Below, piece by piece: positions 45,896-59,246 of a DNA stretch of 64,000 nucleotides. The stretch lies in assembly GCF_037975245.1 (NCBI RefSeq), contig NC_092576.1, positions 43,841,611-43,905,610 on the forward strand. Reading direction: 5' to 3'. The stretch is from Apostichopus japonicus (Eukaryota > Echinodermata > Holothuroidea > Aspidochirotida > Stichopodidae). The translations under genes were made by a program, and so were the position numbers. The notes beneath the pieces are model-generated. The model did no database searches. It was not told where the DNA came from and saw nothing but the letters and a program-made list of their open reading frames with translations. The number at the start of each line of letters is the position of its first letter. Position 1 is the first letter of the stretch.

Positions 45896-48800
45896 ATATT
45901 TAGCCCCTCCCTCTTTCCTCCAAGATTAGAATTGCTAGTGCCGCATGAGGTGGGGGCACAAAATCTAATCGTCTTATCGGGGATGAGTTCTTATAAGAGA
46001 GGGACCCCTACACTTTGAGAAAATGTTGTTTCGGTTAGAGAGCCAAGAATTATGCAAAACGGGACTAGTGTAACGGAAATGTAGCCCTTTAAGTCAATTA
46101 TTAGTATAATATCATCATCATAGGATTGAATTGTCCCTCAGTTCTACCCGTCGATGGCCCCATAAGTCTGTAATTGTATCTCTTCCAAAATATGTGTAAA
46201 TCTGTTGCGAGTTGCAGGTGGGGACAGCCAATGACAATCAAACCCCTGTTTGTTTGTAGACTTTGTTGAATCAGCACTTGAGTTTGGAGATGTTTCTCCC
46301 TTGTTAGTGGTAGCGCAGATTGTTTAATTAGTATTAGCTCACCACGCTCACGAGGTATTCCGAGATTGGCCTCTGACAGTAAAAGAACTGAGAGAAACGC
46401 CTATTTTCTGTAAGTTGCTACCACCAAACTGGTATATTTGTTCTATCACACAAGTATGTGCTTGGCATGACTTCGAGATTTAATTATTTGTCTTAGGAAA
46501 GGTAAAATCGGGTACCTTTGGGGTGACAGGGGATATTGTTCGTCCAGCTAGGAAATTCTAAGAAAATTATCGTTGTTCTACGTGAATTAAAGTTACAAGA
46601 AACGAGGGTGTATTTTTAAGAGGCATCATAATTGTTGTCATTTTCCATAGGGGTTCTGTAATTGTGATTTCGACTTCACGAGGGGGCTCACAAACGCTAG
46701 ACACTATGTTTCATGTGGGCGAATATCTTGTACATATCTGTTAAGTTTTCTTAATCAAAGAAAGTAGTGAGAGAGTAGTGTCAACAAAACGCTAATATCA
46801 TCCTTCATGTGTACATACATTTACCCACGTACTGGTTCAGTTGTGGTTCGAAGAGGGATGTTTTATTTAGTAATATATAGCTGAGATGATAACAATTTTT
46901 AGGTCTTTAAGCCTGTTGTTGAGTGAGTCCCAACAAAGTATATTGTATGCCTCCACGAGTTAGTGTAACTGCGTAACTGCGTAACTGCGTACGTGCATGT
47001 GTTACCGCTTAAGTGTGAAGACAATAACTGCACCATTTCTATTAACTGTTTATTAAAGTTAGCTCTGTAAAGTCTGTCAATGCCGTAATCTGTAGTAAAT
47101 TCATATGTCAGTGAATCAGCGATCGACTAATTGCATTAATAAATTAGAGATCAACCAGTCATCAACCTCTTCTCCGATTTTTGTCCTGATATGTGTTAAA
47201 GATTTTTATAGTTTAAGCAGCCAGACTTCGGGGGACACTGGTCAACGTTTCAATACCAACTAGTTCACTTTTCGAGATTTGATTGTAGCTGCAAACTTTG
47301 AGGAGCTTAGCTGTTTTAAACGCCATATGATTAAAATTTAAAGACGTAAGGACATTTACCGACTTTGTTATTGCCATAACGGTTCACAGTGCCCTCCCCA
47401 TACTTCTTCTTAGAAAGTGACACGGGGGATCACAACATTGCATAGATCGCATGATTTTTTATTTTTTATTTTTTTAGAAATCAATGTTCCTTAGAGAGGT
47501 AACATACGCAAGTCAACCTGTTCATCAATATCACCTGATCACATATCTCATTTGCGTGGAAACGATGTGTGTGTCAATGTTCCACACAGTCGACAAGACA
47601 CCCCATACCCATGAGAAGCGAATACTATTTAACCTATAATAAGAATCCATGATATTGTACAGTTATGTGACAAATGTTCACTTAACGGAAGATCCCGGTC
47701 GACAATGAAATATATGTTTATTCTGTGAGAGAGTTTTTATGCTAAATATGAACTTCATAACCATGTAAACATGTAAGAAACCAAAACATTAACTACCACA
47801 TTGCCCTTCTTTGCTCATTACGATGGAGCCTTGTGATCCATGGTTGAATTGACGGGTGCCAATGTTTTTAAGCTGCGCAAACAACAAAGAGGCCTAGAAG
47901 CTGATTGATTCATTAAAGATGGGTATCATCGAGTTCGGTTCCCCAAAAACAAGTACGGTCGGACAAGAGCTGGGAAAATGTTCTTGTTTGATCTTTTATC
48001 TTGCACCATCCGTTAAGAGGAAACGGCGCTGGGTCATTTATTACAGGGAGGAGTGTACACAACCGACTAATTTAATGATTTGGAGGGATTTGTTTACAGT
48101 TTGTTATATTCAACAATTACTAACACCGTTTTGTTTTACAATAATCTATGTATATTTATCTATGCCTTTTTAGGGTAAACTGGTACACGTGAACAAATAA
48201 CCAATATACAGTGCAATGAAGCCAGCATTGATTCAGTTTCGATTTTCTCGATTAAAGTAAAAATTGTTGACCAATATGCGCTCAAATCGAGTTAAAGTAA
48301 TGCACAACAACATTGTTTACCAACCTCCGTAATCGCATGTGCCATTGAGTTGGACTTCGGAAATGTGCCACCCCTCCCCGTCCTCTCATCCCATCGACGT
48401 TACCAGTTTTACTGCGTCTCGTTCATGTAGTGTAAAGTTGATCCTATAGTGCATGCGGTGCGTTGAAATTCTAACATGTCATGTAAACCTTAAATATAAT
48501 TAAGGTGACTTGAAGTCCTCGAATGTTTTCTAAGCCCTTCATAGTACACCTTAGTATCTTAAAACACGGTTGAAATAAAACTCATATTCAAACCTACACT
48601 GGCTGGTAAAACTAACAATTTAACCTATAACCTTGAGACATTTACTAGCTCATGAGCCTGAAGTTGTTGTGTTTTCTCCTTATAATAAATATATGCATTA
48701 TACCGGTTCAGATAACAGAAAAACTCACTCCTCGTTCGAAATGAAGAATAACTTGTTTCTCACATCTTAATTCTCGAAGAGTTACTTCCATTTTAGACAG

Positions 48801-50349
48801 TTGTGTATTTTATTCCAAATCCTTGTTGATTATCCAAAGATCGCTGAGCTGGAAACAACTCCCATTAGCCCAACTCAGGCCGTATACTGAGACGACTCTG
48901 GCCAAAAAAGTAGAAGTGCACCATTACTTCGTTGCGTGATATAACGTTGTCACATGAATTTATGCCGATGAATGCAAATAATATATTCATAGAAATAAAA
49001 CTGCTTCAATTTCTATGGAACTACTACGTAGATGTATGTCTTTATTCCTTTAAGTTAAAAAGCGCCGTCAGATCGTTATCAGTGCAGTTTACGTAGGCTT
49101 CATGTGTGTTTATTCAGTTATCATGTAACGGTTTATCCTTCATTTTGATAATTATTGACATAACAGAAAGAAAAAAAATTTCCTAAGTTCTTAATGCAAA
49201 TAAATCTTGATCCAATGCAGTTTTATTTGGAATATAAATAGACGGGGATGATATGTGAGACAGAATATGCATGCAATATTATATTTTGTTATTCAGAACA
49301 GTTTAAGGCATACTTTAATCCAACGAAGAAATTCTGAAAAAAATTAAATTAAATTGGTGTGGATTCAATGGAATTTTTACAAGTGTGGATTCAATGGAAT
49401 TTTTACAAACAGTTTGAACTGAATTTAATATCAGAAAATAAACATAGCTTAAGTTAACCAGTTGGAACAATGTTTTTCTATACTATAGTATCATGTTCTG
49501 ATTCGGAGCACTCGTATTGTCAGTACTAGCAGTATTAAAATCAGGTTTCTATCATATCAAGGTAAGTATTATTTTGTACTAACAATTACAGAGGTTTGAA
49601 GCATGATGTTGGAGAACAGTACACAGTCATCGTCCAATATTCCATTGTCTAAGCAAGTTGGGATAGGGTAAAGTCTTCACGATATTGTGTTTGCCGAATA
49701 GTGTGGGGTCCATAGAGAACCACCATTTAAGCACCTGCTTAAGACGATAAAGCTTGGGCGGAAAATTGAGGGAGAAAATGTCATTGCGATTAGTTGTGAA
49801 AGAAACTCATAACATGATGACCGTGACACAGGACCAGGAAACTGCAACGTCTTCGACTATTTACATAAACGCCTTATGGGAAAAAAAGTAGATTCATCAT
49901 ATTTAACTTTCAGACTTAACACAAAGTATGCTTTGTTTATTGGCTTTATCTTCCAGTGTTGAAGAATATAATATATTATATCTATATATATATTAATATA
50001 ATATATAATATATTTTACCATTGTTTATCACATATTTATTGTTATTGAGTTAATGTCAGTTGCCTTGGAAATCAAAACTGCAAGAATTGTTTACAGTCTC
50101 ACAAATGATTTATCAATTGTTACTAAATTAGCTTCTCTTTATCTGGAAGGAACAAAGGTGTAATGTCTACATATCTCCATAGTTTATATAAGTACCTTAT
50201 TAAGATATCTTCTTGCTAATGAGTCCTCGTCCAATGACCATTTTTTTATTATTTATATAAATATAATTATTTTTTTAATACAGTCGGATATAAACTAAGT
50301 GGGACGAAGTAGTATTTTAACAAATGTTAATCACACCTTTATGTTTCAG
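45896..50349. other. large intron part, small repeats only
   Basis: There are three copies of GTAACTGC at 46965-46988 and a 26-bp exact tandem duplication at 49357-49408 (GTGTGGATTCAATGGAATTT plus TTACAA). TA-rich sequence lies near 49970-50010. No exon is supported. Confidence 0.4.
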
Positions 50350-50453
50350 CGATATCTCTTTTACAGCTTGAACTCAGGAATATTCACGGTTAATCTCAAA
50401 GACATAAGCTTCTACAGTGGCAATAAAGGCAAGCAATGCAATTTATTTCAAAA
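50350..50453 (+). CDS. NLR locus 1, candidate exon F
   Basis: Acceptor ATGTTTCAG, donor GTGAGT. The exon is open in phase 0 from exon E and leaves in phase 2: RYLFYSLNSGIFTVNLKDIS then FYSGNKGKQCNLFQ. It has no detected partner in locus 2, so support is only splice sites, phase and open frame. Confidence 0.4.
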
Positions 50454-51030
50454 GTGAGTATCAATAAATAATTCTCTAATTATCGAAAATAATTTTTCTT
50501 TGTATGTATTACTTTAATCCACTCACTGACAATATAAATTATCTAAAAGACAACAAAATGTTATAGTAGTAATGTATTCATTGTTCAATTTAAAACATAG
50601 ACTGGAATCAATTTCAAGGGCGTTTAATAAACCAACAGACGGATCCATGATCTAAAATTTACATTTAATTTTGTGTTCCTGAATGCATGTACTTGCTTAA
50701 TTGTGATTCCCGTTACAACTTGTTTTTTGTGAAATTTTTGAGTTTTCTAGCATATTTTATATTGTAGATTATTATAGTTTCTAGCATATGTTGTACTTCT
50801 TTGCGAAGTTGCACTTTCCAACAAACTTTATGAATTTCTAACATATTTTTGTTAGCATATTGCACTCTCTAGCATATGCGTCATCTACTGGGAGGTTTAA
50901 CTTTGTCTTATATACTTTCTATAACATATTTTACTTTGAACGTTTTTTTTTGCTTTTTTGTTTATTTTATTTATTTACACTTGTCTATCCAAAGCATCCT
51001 CCAACTTCATATGAAATATTTAACATTTAG

Positions 51031-51136
51031 GTTTCTGATCAATACTGGTCATTTTCTTGTTAGCATTCAGGCTAGCCGGGAACTTGAATGGCAAACATTT
51101 TCAAGTGATGACATTATCCTGAGACTCTCAGAATAA
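51031..51136 (+). CDS. NLR locus 1, candidate terminal exon G
   Basis: Acceptor TTAACATTTAG. The single entering base completes the codon left by exon F. The frame reads FLINTGHFLVSIQASRELEW, then QTFSSDDIILRLSE and a TAA. An alternative last exon near 52266 (acceptor TTCTCTGTTTCAG, frame SEFDHANLYEIRSAFSQKYI to a TAA) has the same entry phase. Neither is confirmed. Confidence 0.35.
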
Positions 51137-53068
51137 TTGTGCCACTAAAAAGCTTTAAATTTCCATGGGAATGTGATTAGTTACTGCTAACAGAAACTAC
51201 CGCCCGATTCAAATATAGATGACATTTTCTACCTAGATCCATAGTTTGTTTCCATGGGAATGTTGTAGACATGGATGTCTAGTAAAATAGCCTGTATGGA
51301 CAGTCCAGTGGATTAAGAAGTAGCTGACGTATTTTTATAAGGTTTACATTACATTTCTGTAAGCTATTCATTAATGTAACAAATATATTGTTCGGTTTCC
51401 AATTTAACCACGGAATTGGGAATGAAGACACATGAAGAGTGGTGTCCAGTTAAAAGATATATTGATAACTGCTAACTACGAAACAAAACGAACGTTTCAC
51501 AGCTTCATGGTGAACGACTGTTATGTTATCAAAACAATCTCTCCGAACTCCTTCCCACCTTCTAGGTCCTGAACCGCAATCTGACTCCAAGTCAATTCAC
51601 ACTCAAACTCAAACTATAATTAACATTAATTAAACCTAATAATTAACTTAATACACAACAAACACCCCCTTTTACAGGAAATGCTCTCTTGGTGCAAATT
51701 CTTATGTTATCATATTGAGTATAAAAATCTGTCCAATTAAAGAAACATCATAACGATTGCCAAATAACAAAGTTAAATGTAAAATTGAGGCGACTGGCAA
51801 CAAAATTAGCAATGGATGTGATAAATATACTCATGCAAGAACAACGAAAAGCATAACAAACTAAAAAAGTGGAACAATTTCATGCAAATTTACAAAATCA
51901 CTGCTTAGCTGAATGACTATTGTCAATCCAAGACAATGAAAAGTTCTTTTGTGATAGAAAAACTAAAGACTGACCTGGTCAGCAAACCCATTCAATTTTC
52001 GAGCAATGTAAAGATACATATTAGTGCAAATATCAACCACAGGTTCAACTGACCTAGTTTCTCTTGACACAATTTCGACAGCAAACACGAAACACATTTC
52101 AACAAATACTGCAAAACTATTCAACTTCAGTTACTCATGGTCTGATACGTAGAGGTCGAATTTGGGGAATAAAGGAGTAAGTTAAATACACTGTACACAA
52201 TATCAAGGCGGAGCAACTTTTGGTATTATTGTATTCATAATCAGTGTTTCTATTCTCTGTTTCAGCAGTGAATTTGATCATGCTAATTTGTATGAAATTA
52301 GAAGTGCATTTAGTCAGAAGTACATTTCAGTTGCTCTTCTTCGCAGTAAATTATCTCAGTTTGTGATATAAACAACTTTTACACCCATGCCCTAAATGTG
52401 AAGCTTTGTTAATTTCCTTCACACAGTCTTCTAAGTACCGGCAAAACCAGTTGCAAAATATTATTTATCATTCTAAGTGATGGGAGTCCCAATTTTAGAC
52501 CAAAATAGATACTATCGTGTGTAAAAATGGTTTTCAAGCAAACGTCTGAAAATTTCAAGCTTGGGTGATTTTTACGCATAAATTAGTATTACAGCATTAA
52601 AGTACCACAAAGAGCATGTGCGTCTCTATACATGAGACTAGAACAGCCTTCTGAGCATGTATGATCAGTGTTTCCTTCCCAATAAACTATTAGGTCATTA
52701 AGCCCTGACCTAACAAAGCTTCAGCACTTTGGTTCCTGCCTTCAACCTGCTAAGTAGTTGCCAAATGCACGAAATTCAAAATCCGTTAGAATTAGACCCC
52801 AATGCCTGCAGTATGTGACGCGAACGACTAAGTTTGGTGAAATTTGACATCTGTGTGCACCTAAAGTACATGGTTATCATTTGTTATGCTTTTTTGTGCT
52901 AAAGTTGGAATTACATGGTGTTAAACTAAGGACAGAAACTCAGTTTCAATGCATGAAATACCCATCACGTTGTTAGCTTAGGCCTAGGCCTCAAGTTCAT
53001 AATGGCGCTACGCTAGTATCCTAGACCAAGTCTACACCAGCTTTAGCACAATGTTGTATGAGGTCTGT
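51137..53068. other. intergenic, one alternative exon candidate
   Basis: Apart from the candidate exon at about 52266-52370 described with exon G, nothing coding is supported. Confidence 0.35.
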
Positions 53069-53076
53069 ATCCTAAG

Positions 53077-53625
53077 CAGGGACGTAGATAAGGCCTGATG
53101 ATTGGGGGGGTGTAGTGGCTGAAATTCCAACTGGATGGGTTTTGGAGTCAGAAAATTCCGACTGCCCTGGTATATCCTGAACTTACTTTAAGCTAGCGAA
53201 CAGGGTCGACCCACCCAATAACAAAATTAATACATAAATTTTCCGAAATGAAGCTGGCGAACGTTGTATTTTTTTTTAGAGTATTCAAAATCATACGAAG
53301 TTTTGTATGGTGGAGTATAAGGATCTCGAGATACAATTTCTCAATGTGACGAGGAAAACGTGGTAAATATGACTGATTAAAGGTCAATTTTGATCGAAAA
53401 TTTTATGTCACTCACAAATTACAAGAACATATGAAAATAAGAGTGCGACAGTCAGAAAAATTAGAGCGCGACAGTCGGAAATTCCGAATTGAAGCTGGCG
53501 ACAGTCGGAAATTCCGACAGTCGGAAATTCCGACTGTCGCACTCAAATTTTCCAACTATCGTCATTTTTACCAAGATTGGGGGGGTGAGACACCCCCCCA
53601 CACCCCCCCTCTAGCGACGTCCCTG
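53077..53625. mobile_element. hAT-type non-autonomous DNA transposon (MITE), 549 bp
   Basis: The ends are inverted: CAGGGACGTAGATAAGG at the left and the complement of CAGGGACGTCGCTAGAGG at the right, each followed by a G-rich stretch. An 8-bp direct repeat ATCCTAAG flanks the element on both sides (53069-53076 and 53626-53633), the target-duplication length of hAT transposons. No transposase is encoded. Inside, the palindrome GTCGGAAATTCCGAC occurs as tandem copies near 53475-53535 with GAAGCTGGCGA words, a subterminal repeat pattern. Confidence 0.88.
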
Positions 53626-53633
53626 ATCCTAAG

Positions 53634-54737
53634 TAGAGTGGCTGCTGAGTGCTAATACCTTGCACAGAAATGTTTTGAGTCTTATTTAGAAAATAATCCA
53701 CAAAGGTATGCCGTTTTCTGCTTCTGCATATGTGCATCAAGGGGGTTTTGAGCCTACTCACTGTCATTACTTTTCTGTTGTTTTTGTCAATTTTCAGAGA
53801 AAGTTGATGTGCTAAGTCCTCAGCATTCACAGCTTTATACTTTGAATGGGAGTGATATCAATGGACTCAACTGGTTAGATTTGGTAACAGCACATCCCAA
53901 ACAACTCTGACAGCAAAAAGGGATACCCTGATGCTTCCATGTGAGATCTACTGAAGTAACTATAGGAACCATTGCTTGCCAACAGTGGAGAATAAGCATA
54001 TTGCATCAATGTATTGAAACAGTTTTCGCAAAACATTCATGCATGCTAATCAACATATAACAACAAACCACGAACATAATCTGTAAGGTTACCTAATGAA
54101 ACTGTCCCCCTGTCGATTCATGGCCTTTTTCTTAAGGAAGAACCTTTTGATGGTAAGATATCGACTCTACACGGAGCACTAGTGTCACAAGACAATCTAT
54201 ACCAAGTTACACATGGCCAAGTATTATGTGTACATGAACATGTATCATATTGTGGAGATATTGGGTAACAGTTAAATTCGATATAAGTTTGCCAACGGAA
54301 AAAGGTATATATTTTTTTTGAACTTTTATATTTCACGCAGTTAGATGTATGAATAGATATTAACGCTCAGTAGTTTGGTCATAAGAGCATTCAGCGCAAA
54401 AAAGGACGTCAAGGTGTGGAGGGTGGGGAGTGTTGTTCCCTTGTAAATCCTTTTGTTCTTAATTTCTTATAAATCATTTTATTTGTGATTGTATTCGCAA
54501 CCTTATGTAGTTTTTAGATATTCCGGGTCAACCTGATCTTATGTACACAGACTAATCACTTGATACGTACACAAAGTGTGCAGAGTCATACCTCATCCAG
54601 GGGCTTTGTTGATTTTCAAACGGAAAGTGTATTCTTCTAATTCTGTATATTGTAATGATATAGGTTCAAAGTCTGACTCGTTTGGATCGTTGCTGATCAA
54701 ATTGTTCTACTTCAAACTGACGTATTGGTCTCTGCAG
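53634..54737. other. intergenic, nothing recognised
   Basis: Moderately AT-rich, with no supported gene or repeat. Confidence 0.35.
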
Positions 54738-54821
54738 GACCAAAATGGAAACTAGAAATATAAAAATATTACTGCAAGGAGACGAATTCACCAGGAAACA
54801 AGAGGTGTGGTCAAACCAGAG
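54738..54821 (+). CDS. possible 5' exon of an unidentified transcript
   Basis: Acceptor TTGGTCTCTGCAG and donor GTAAGA enclose an ATG at 54745-54747 and 25 codons, METRNIKILLQGDEFTRKQE then VWSNQ, leaving in phase 2. It lies 2.5 kb before NLR locus 2. Its phase does not fit directly onto the exon at 57325, so another exon would be needed if they belong together. Confidence 0.22.
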
Positions 54822-57324
54822 GTAAGAATAACACACAAATTACAATTTAGCAATATAACGTTATAATACGCTTTAGGTATATCGGTCATATACGGGCAGG
54901 GAACCAGATCAATACATGCGGTTACCATCACTGTTGATTTAGCCCTGAACAGATTCCAGCATCGTATGGTCTTAGACAAGGAAATAGACCGTTGAGGTGT
55001 AATGTCAAATTGAATCAGAATTAAAGTAAGTGTATAGCATAAGTTAAGAAAAGATAGTTTTAAGGCGTTAGTCAAAGCAGAAGTGTAATGCATACAAATC
55101 TAAGAACAATATACTTAATGCAATAACATCAAAATGTATGTAAATCTAAAGCCTATACATAAAAGGATATATATTTATGTATATATGTATGTTGCTGTAC
55201 ACATATGTATATTGCAACTGTATGCGTTAATATGCATATCCATACATACATATATAAGGCAAGTATTAATGTTAGTGTATATATACTTCTAAAGGAAACA
55301 TATACATAATACATCAGCATTCGGGTTTTGTGTTAATGTACACAATTAATTGGCCATTATATGTGCGTTACTATGTACTAAGCTATATCCACTGTATGCC
55401 TTAATACAAACATATATAACACCGTCTCACCTATAGTTGAATATGTACAAATATATAATTTCAGCATTGTGTTATACTTAATAGCAATATGATACATATA
55501 GATTGAAGACAAGTACAAACATTGATTATATGTCTATAAATTATAGAAAAGCAAATCTTAAGAAACTATAGAACACCATCATAAACACTTTATCCAAATG
55601 CCAAAACTCAAACCGAAGAATTAAGATCATGTTTTGCGGTATCAATTTAATACACTACGACCAGTATAAAACATTATTGAACAGCATATTACATACTTAA
55701 TACTATAAAATTGGATTAAACATTAATGTTTAATAATGTAATGCATATATTTCCGAAACTACAAATCAATATAAGGCCCTTTACGAGACAATACATACAT
55801 AGTATTACATAGCTCAGAATAGTGTTTATTAATAACTACTACAACATTCGGAATATACAATAATTTGGGTTACCGTGTACTCATTTAATAGACCATAATA
55901 CAATAGTTAACACATAGCATGAACATATCTAAATTCAGGATAAAGTTAATTAATTTTAGTTTTATTTAACAGAGGTCTTATTCAATATTTTTACACCACA
56001 GGAACCCCAGAGCAGGAAAAGTAAATTTCGAAAATAATCGCTATTTACAAACTCATTCCTGTTTCAGTAAACTCTAAGTTACATCAATATTTTCATCGTT
56101 GTCTTTGAAATGAAGATTCCGTACTCCAAAAGTAATGTAACCAGAAACAAATGCAATTGCATATCATATCTTTTGCGTAAATGACGGTTGATAATTATTT
56201 ATTTTGTACAGAATAAACTACAGTAAGACAATACATAACACATGTTAAGCTAAACTGTAACATATATTTGTTATCATTGTAAGTTTTTGTAAGTGTATTT
56301 GTTGTTCCTGTACAGTAATCCTACACATACCACCTGTTAGGCTTAACTGCAACATATACTTGTTATCATTGCTAGATGTTGTTCGTTATTTTTTTGTTCT
56401 TGTACATGAACCCTATACATAAAATATGTTAAGCTAAACTGTAACGCATACATTTTGTATCATTGAAATCTCTGTTTCTTTCATGCAACTTTTAAACATC
56501 CCCCTTAGTTCTAGTCTTTTGTCCAGTTTTAGATTACATTTCAGATCACACTATAAATTCAAATCATTTTACATGAGATCTATAAAAAATATGTGAGTTC
56601 CTAGTAAACCGCAATCCACGCTCGTCTCATTCCGTCTTTCACATGATCCTCACTCCCCTATAGTATATATTAGCAATATGTCAATCTGGCACACAGTGAT
56701 TCAATCTACACGATGAAGCCTCGTGTTTCTGAAGGTCAGAGGTCATCACGCAACCAGTGCGTGACATGGTTATTTACTTGTTATCTTTATGTTTATATTC
56801 CAGGGGGTATTTACATTGTAAAGCTGTGTCGCTACGAGTAATCCTTATCTCGATGAGTCTCTATATAATAAATACAATAATCATAATGGACGTTTGTAGT
56901 GCAATGAATACGAAGGCCAGTACTACGCAACACGACAATCTAAACCAATACGGATTGTACAATATATGCAGTTTTAGTGTACCCCTGAAGTAATCTGTGC
57001 AGTTGAGCAGAGGATCATTTTGCATTTAATGTAACAAGATATGTTCAGCAGTTGGAATCAATATCACATAGTATAGTTCCCATTAACAGCACACTTGAAT
57101 AAGACTAAGTATAGAGGAGCACTATGGTTATTGGGTGCAGTTTCTAATAACTTACATATTAAATGCAATGAAGTTCTACAACGGCAAAAATAATTATATA
57201 TACAATATTGGCTTCTCATGATATTTAGTTGTAACTAGTGTATTGCTAACTGGAATCCGTGTTGTTTTTCTTTACCTTTTATAAACCTGTCTAATACACA
57301 CATAACTACTTTACTTTATTTCAG
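54822..57324. other. very AT-rich region upstream of NLR locus 2
   Basis: Words such as TTAAGCTAAACTGTAACATA recur three times near 56245-56450 at about 95-bp spacing, so a weak tandem repeat is present. No exon is supported. Confidence 0.4.
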
Positions 57325-57372
57325 ACATTTGCATTATGGCTGTAAACGAAGCTATAGGACCAGCATTGGCAG
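57325..57372 (+). CDS. NLR locus 2, exon 1
   Basis: Acceptor ACTTTATTTCAG and donor GTAAGG. An ATG at 57336 gives MAVNEAIGPALA and leaves in phase 1. The presence of an acceptor shows that at least one more 5' exon exists; the reading frame is also open back to the exon edge, so translation could start upstream. Confidence 0.6.
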
Positions 57373-57772
57373 GTAAGGGATGCAGCTTGTAGCGTACCTT
57401 GTTTAAATGTTATGATTTACTTTAGGATTCCAATATATGTATTAAAATGGGTATGAATGAAACGAGTAATCCTATAACAAGTTCGTAATTGCATGGAATC
57501 TCTCACTTCAGAGCACATTAAATCAAGGGTAGTTGCTGAACTGGGAAATGACCCTTGTGTTTTTGCATATTTTCATAAAATGAAGCGAGAGAGACTTATA
57601 TAGCAAGAGAGAGGTATATACGCAAAAAGGTTTTAAAAAATGTTGACATGAAACCAAATAAACTACCACAATGATTTAGTATGCATTTGAAGTAGACACT
57701 TGTTGTTGCTCGTTTTTCTTCGTAAGTATATTACCAGGTGTAAACTTTCTTTTCATTCCAACCTCCTCACAG

Positions 57773-59246
57773 AAAGGAAAATAAGTTTTATAAATCAGCT
57801 GAAATCAACGTACAAAGACTGGTACAGCTCCATCAAACCAGTCCCTAACAGTAGAGATGCGAGTTTTAACATAGACGATGTAATAGTAGAGGGCGGTATT
57901 GAAAGACAAGATGACGTAGAGAAGAACAATTGGACACCGTTACAATCTTACCAAGAATTATGTACTGATCTTGGATTAGGTACGAAGAGACGAATTTTAC
58001 AAGCTGAAGCAGGATATGGTAAAACAACACTAACCCTTCAATTAGCTTATGAATGGTGCAACGATCTCTCGACTTCATCCATGAAAGATGTTGAAATACT
58101 GATACTTTAAAACTCGGACAGGTTATATCAGCTACATCTTTGTTTGAAGTTATCAAAACTACTCTTTTACCGAAAGATTTTAAGATACAAAGCAATGAGA
58201 TCAGTGACATGCTTGATACAGCAACATCTGTGGTAGTCATATTAGATGATGTTGATGAATACGTGGAAAATAACAAACATATTCCCAAAGATATTTTAAA
58301 TATAATAGAGAATAATCCTCGATTGGAATTGATACTTACTGCAAGATCGTTTTCAAAGGAGTTGGTGTCCCAGTCTAAACGATTACGTCTGTCTGGATTC
58401 ACCAGTGAGGCGCAGGACAAATATCTAAGGAAGGCAGTGACTAAAGACGATAGAACAGCTACTGATAACATAAAGTGTGTAATTCGTTGCAGCCCGGTCC
58501 TAAGAGATATCTGTCAGGTTCCTTTATATTTTGTTTTGTTTGCTCATCTCAGTCACTCAAGCAAGCAGTTCCCAGAATATAAATCCGTAACGAGCTTTTT
58601 CCGCTACATAGATTCATCATTACATCTCAGAGGGAAGACGGATACAGATTATGGTACACCTGACCACAAAGAGCTCAACCGGATTGCTTTTGAAAGCTTA
58701 TCAGGTTACAATCGTAGAAACTCTTGGAGAAAAGAAAACCTCTCCAGTCAGATAGGACGAAGAGCTTTAAAACACTTCTTACAGACTGGAATTTTACAGG
58801 AAAAGATTGTTTTGCAATATTCTGATAACTCGTTATCTCGACAAGATGTTAAAACTTTCTCGTGTGTAAGCTTCTATCACGACCTATTCCTCGAGTGGTA
58901 CGCAGCTCTTCACCTTGTAGATATGTTAGTATCACCTGATATTACAGATGATGATGACGTCATGGATATTATGGATGAATTAGATCATCTAAGTTTACAG
59001 TACGTTTATCGATTCGCCTGCGGTATGAACTCTTTGGCTGGAAACCACATCATAAAGTATTTTAGTAACTTGAACAGACGGGAGGAAATCATAATAATGT
59101 GTATTCTAGAGCAAAGAGGTTCACCAGAGACAGTTTTGGACATCATCAAGGAAATTTGCTCAAACATGGTTCAGCTAAGCACAAATAATTCTACAAGATT
59201 AAACAAGGCTACCCTCCAATTATTGGAAACAGCGGTCTCGCAAAAG
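57773..59246 (+). pseudogene. NLR locus 2, exon 2 (NACHT ATPase)
   Basis: After acceptor CAACCTCCTCACAG the exon reads ERKISFINQLKSTYKDWYSS and IKPVP, a pre-NACHT helix common in invertebrate NLRs, then VIVEGGIERQ. Walker A is AEAGYGKTTLTLQLAYEWC (58003-58059). The frame then meets TAA at 58108-58110 and the homologous frame resumes one base off, running on from about 58104 to the donor at 59247. In it are Walker B VVVILDDVDEY (58230-58262), sensor LELILTARSF, CSPVLRDICQVPLYFVLFAH, a winged-helix-like region, and the FYHDLFLEWYAALHL motif typical of the helical domain after NACHT. Catalytic residues are all present. Only the frame break argues against function. Confidence 0.85.

Larger units (their letters stand above)
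10857..51136 (+). pseudogene. NLR locus 1: NACHT-less paralog of the NLR gene at 57-62 kb
   Basis: Five exons are well supported by protein match to locus 2, splice sites and intron phase: 10857-10976, 12431-12639, 29540-29616, 30960-31030 and 40639-40680. Two more, 50350-50453 and 51031-51136, extend the frame to a TAA. The first exon matches only the last ~40 residues of the locus 2 NACHT exon; no P-loop or Walker B remnant is seen upstream. The introns are large: about 1.5, 16.9, 1.3, 9.6 and 9.7 kb, with a full Gypsy element in the second. No stop or frameshift breaks the retained exons. Locus 1 could be a 5'-truncated duplicate (dead gene) or a short repeat-only protein driven by its own promoter near 10.6 kb. 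I favour a truncated duplicate. Confidence 0.6.

Noticed and set aside
52266-52370. Alternative last exon of NLR locus 1
   Set aside because: Good acceptor and phase, but there is no sequence match to prefer it over 51031-51136. It is kept only as an alternative.
58090-58115. Programmed frameshift in the NACHT exon
   Set aside because: The needed shift does not match a slippery X-XXY-YYZ heptamer in the zero frame, and no NLR is known to use one. A base change in a T run is simpler.
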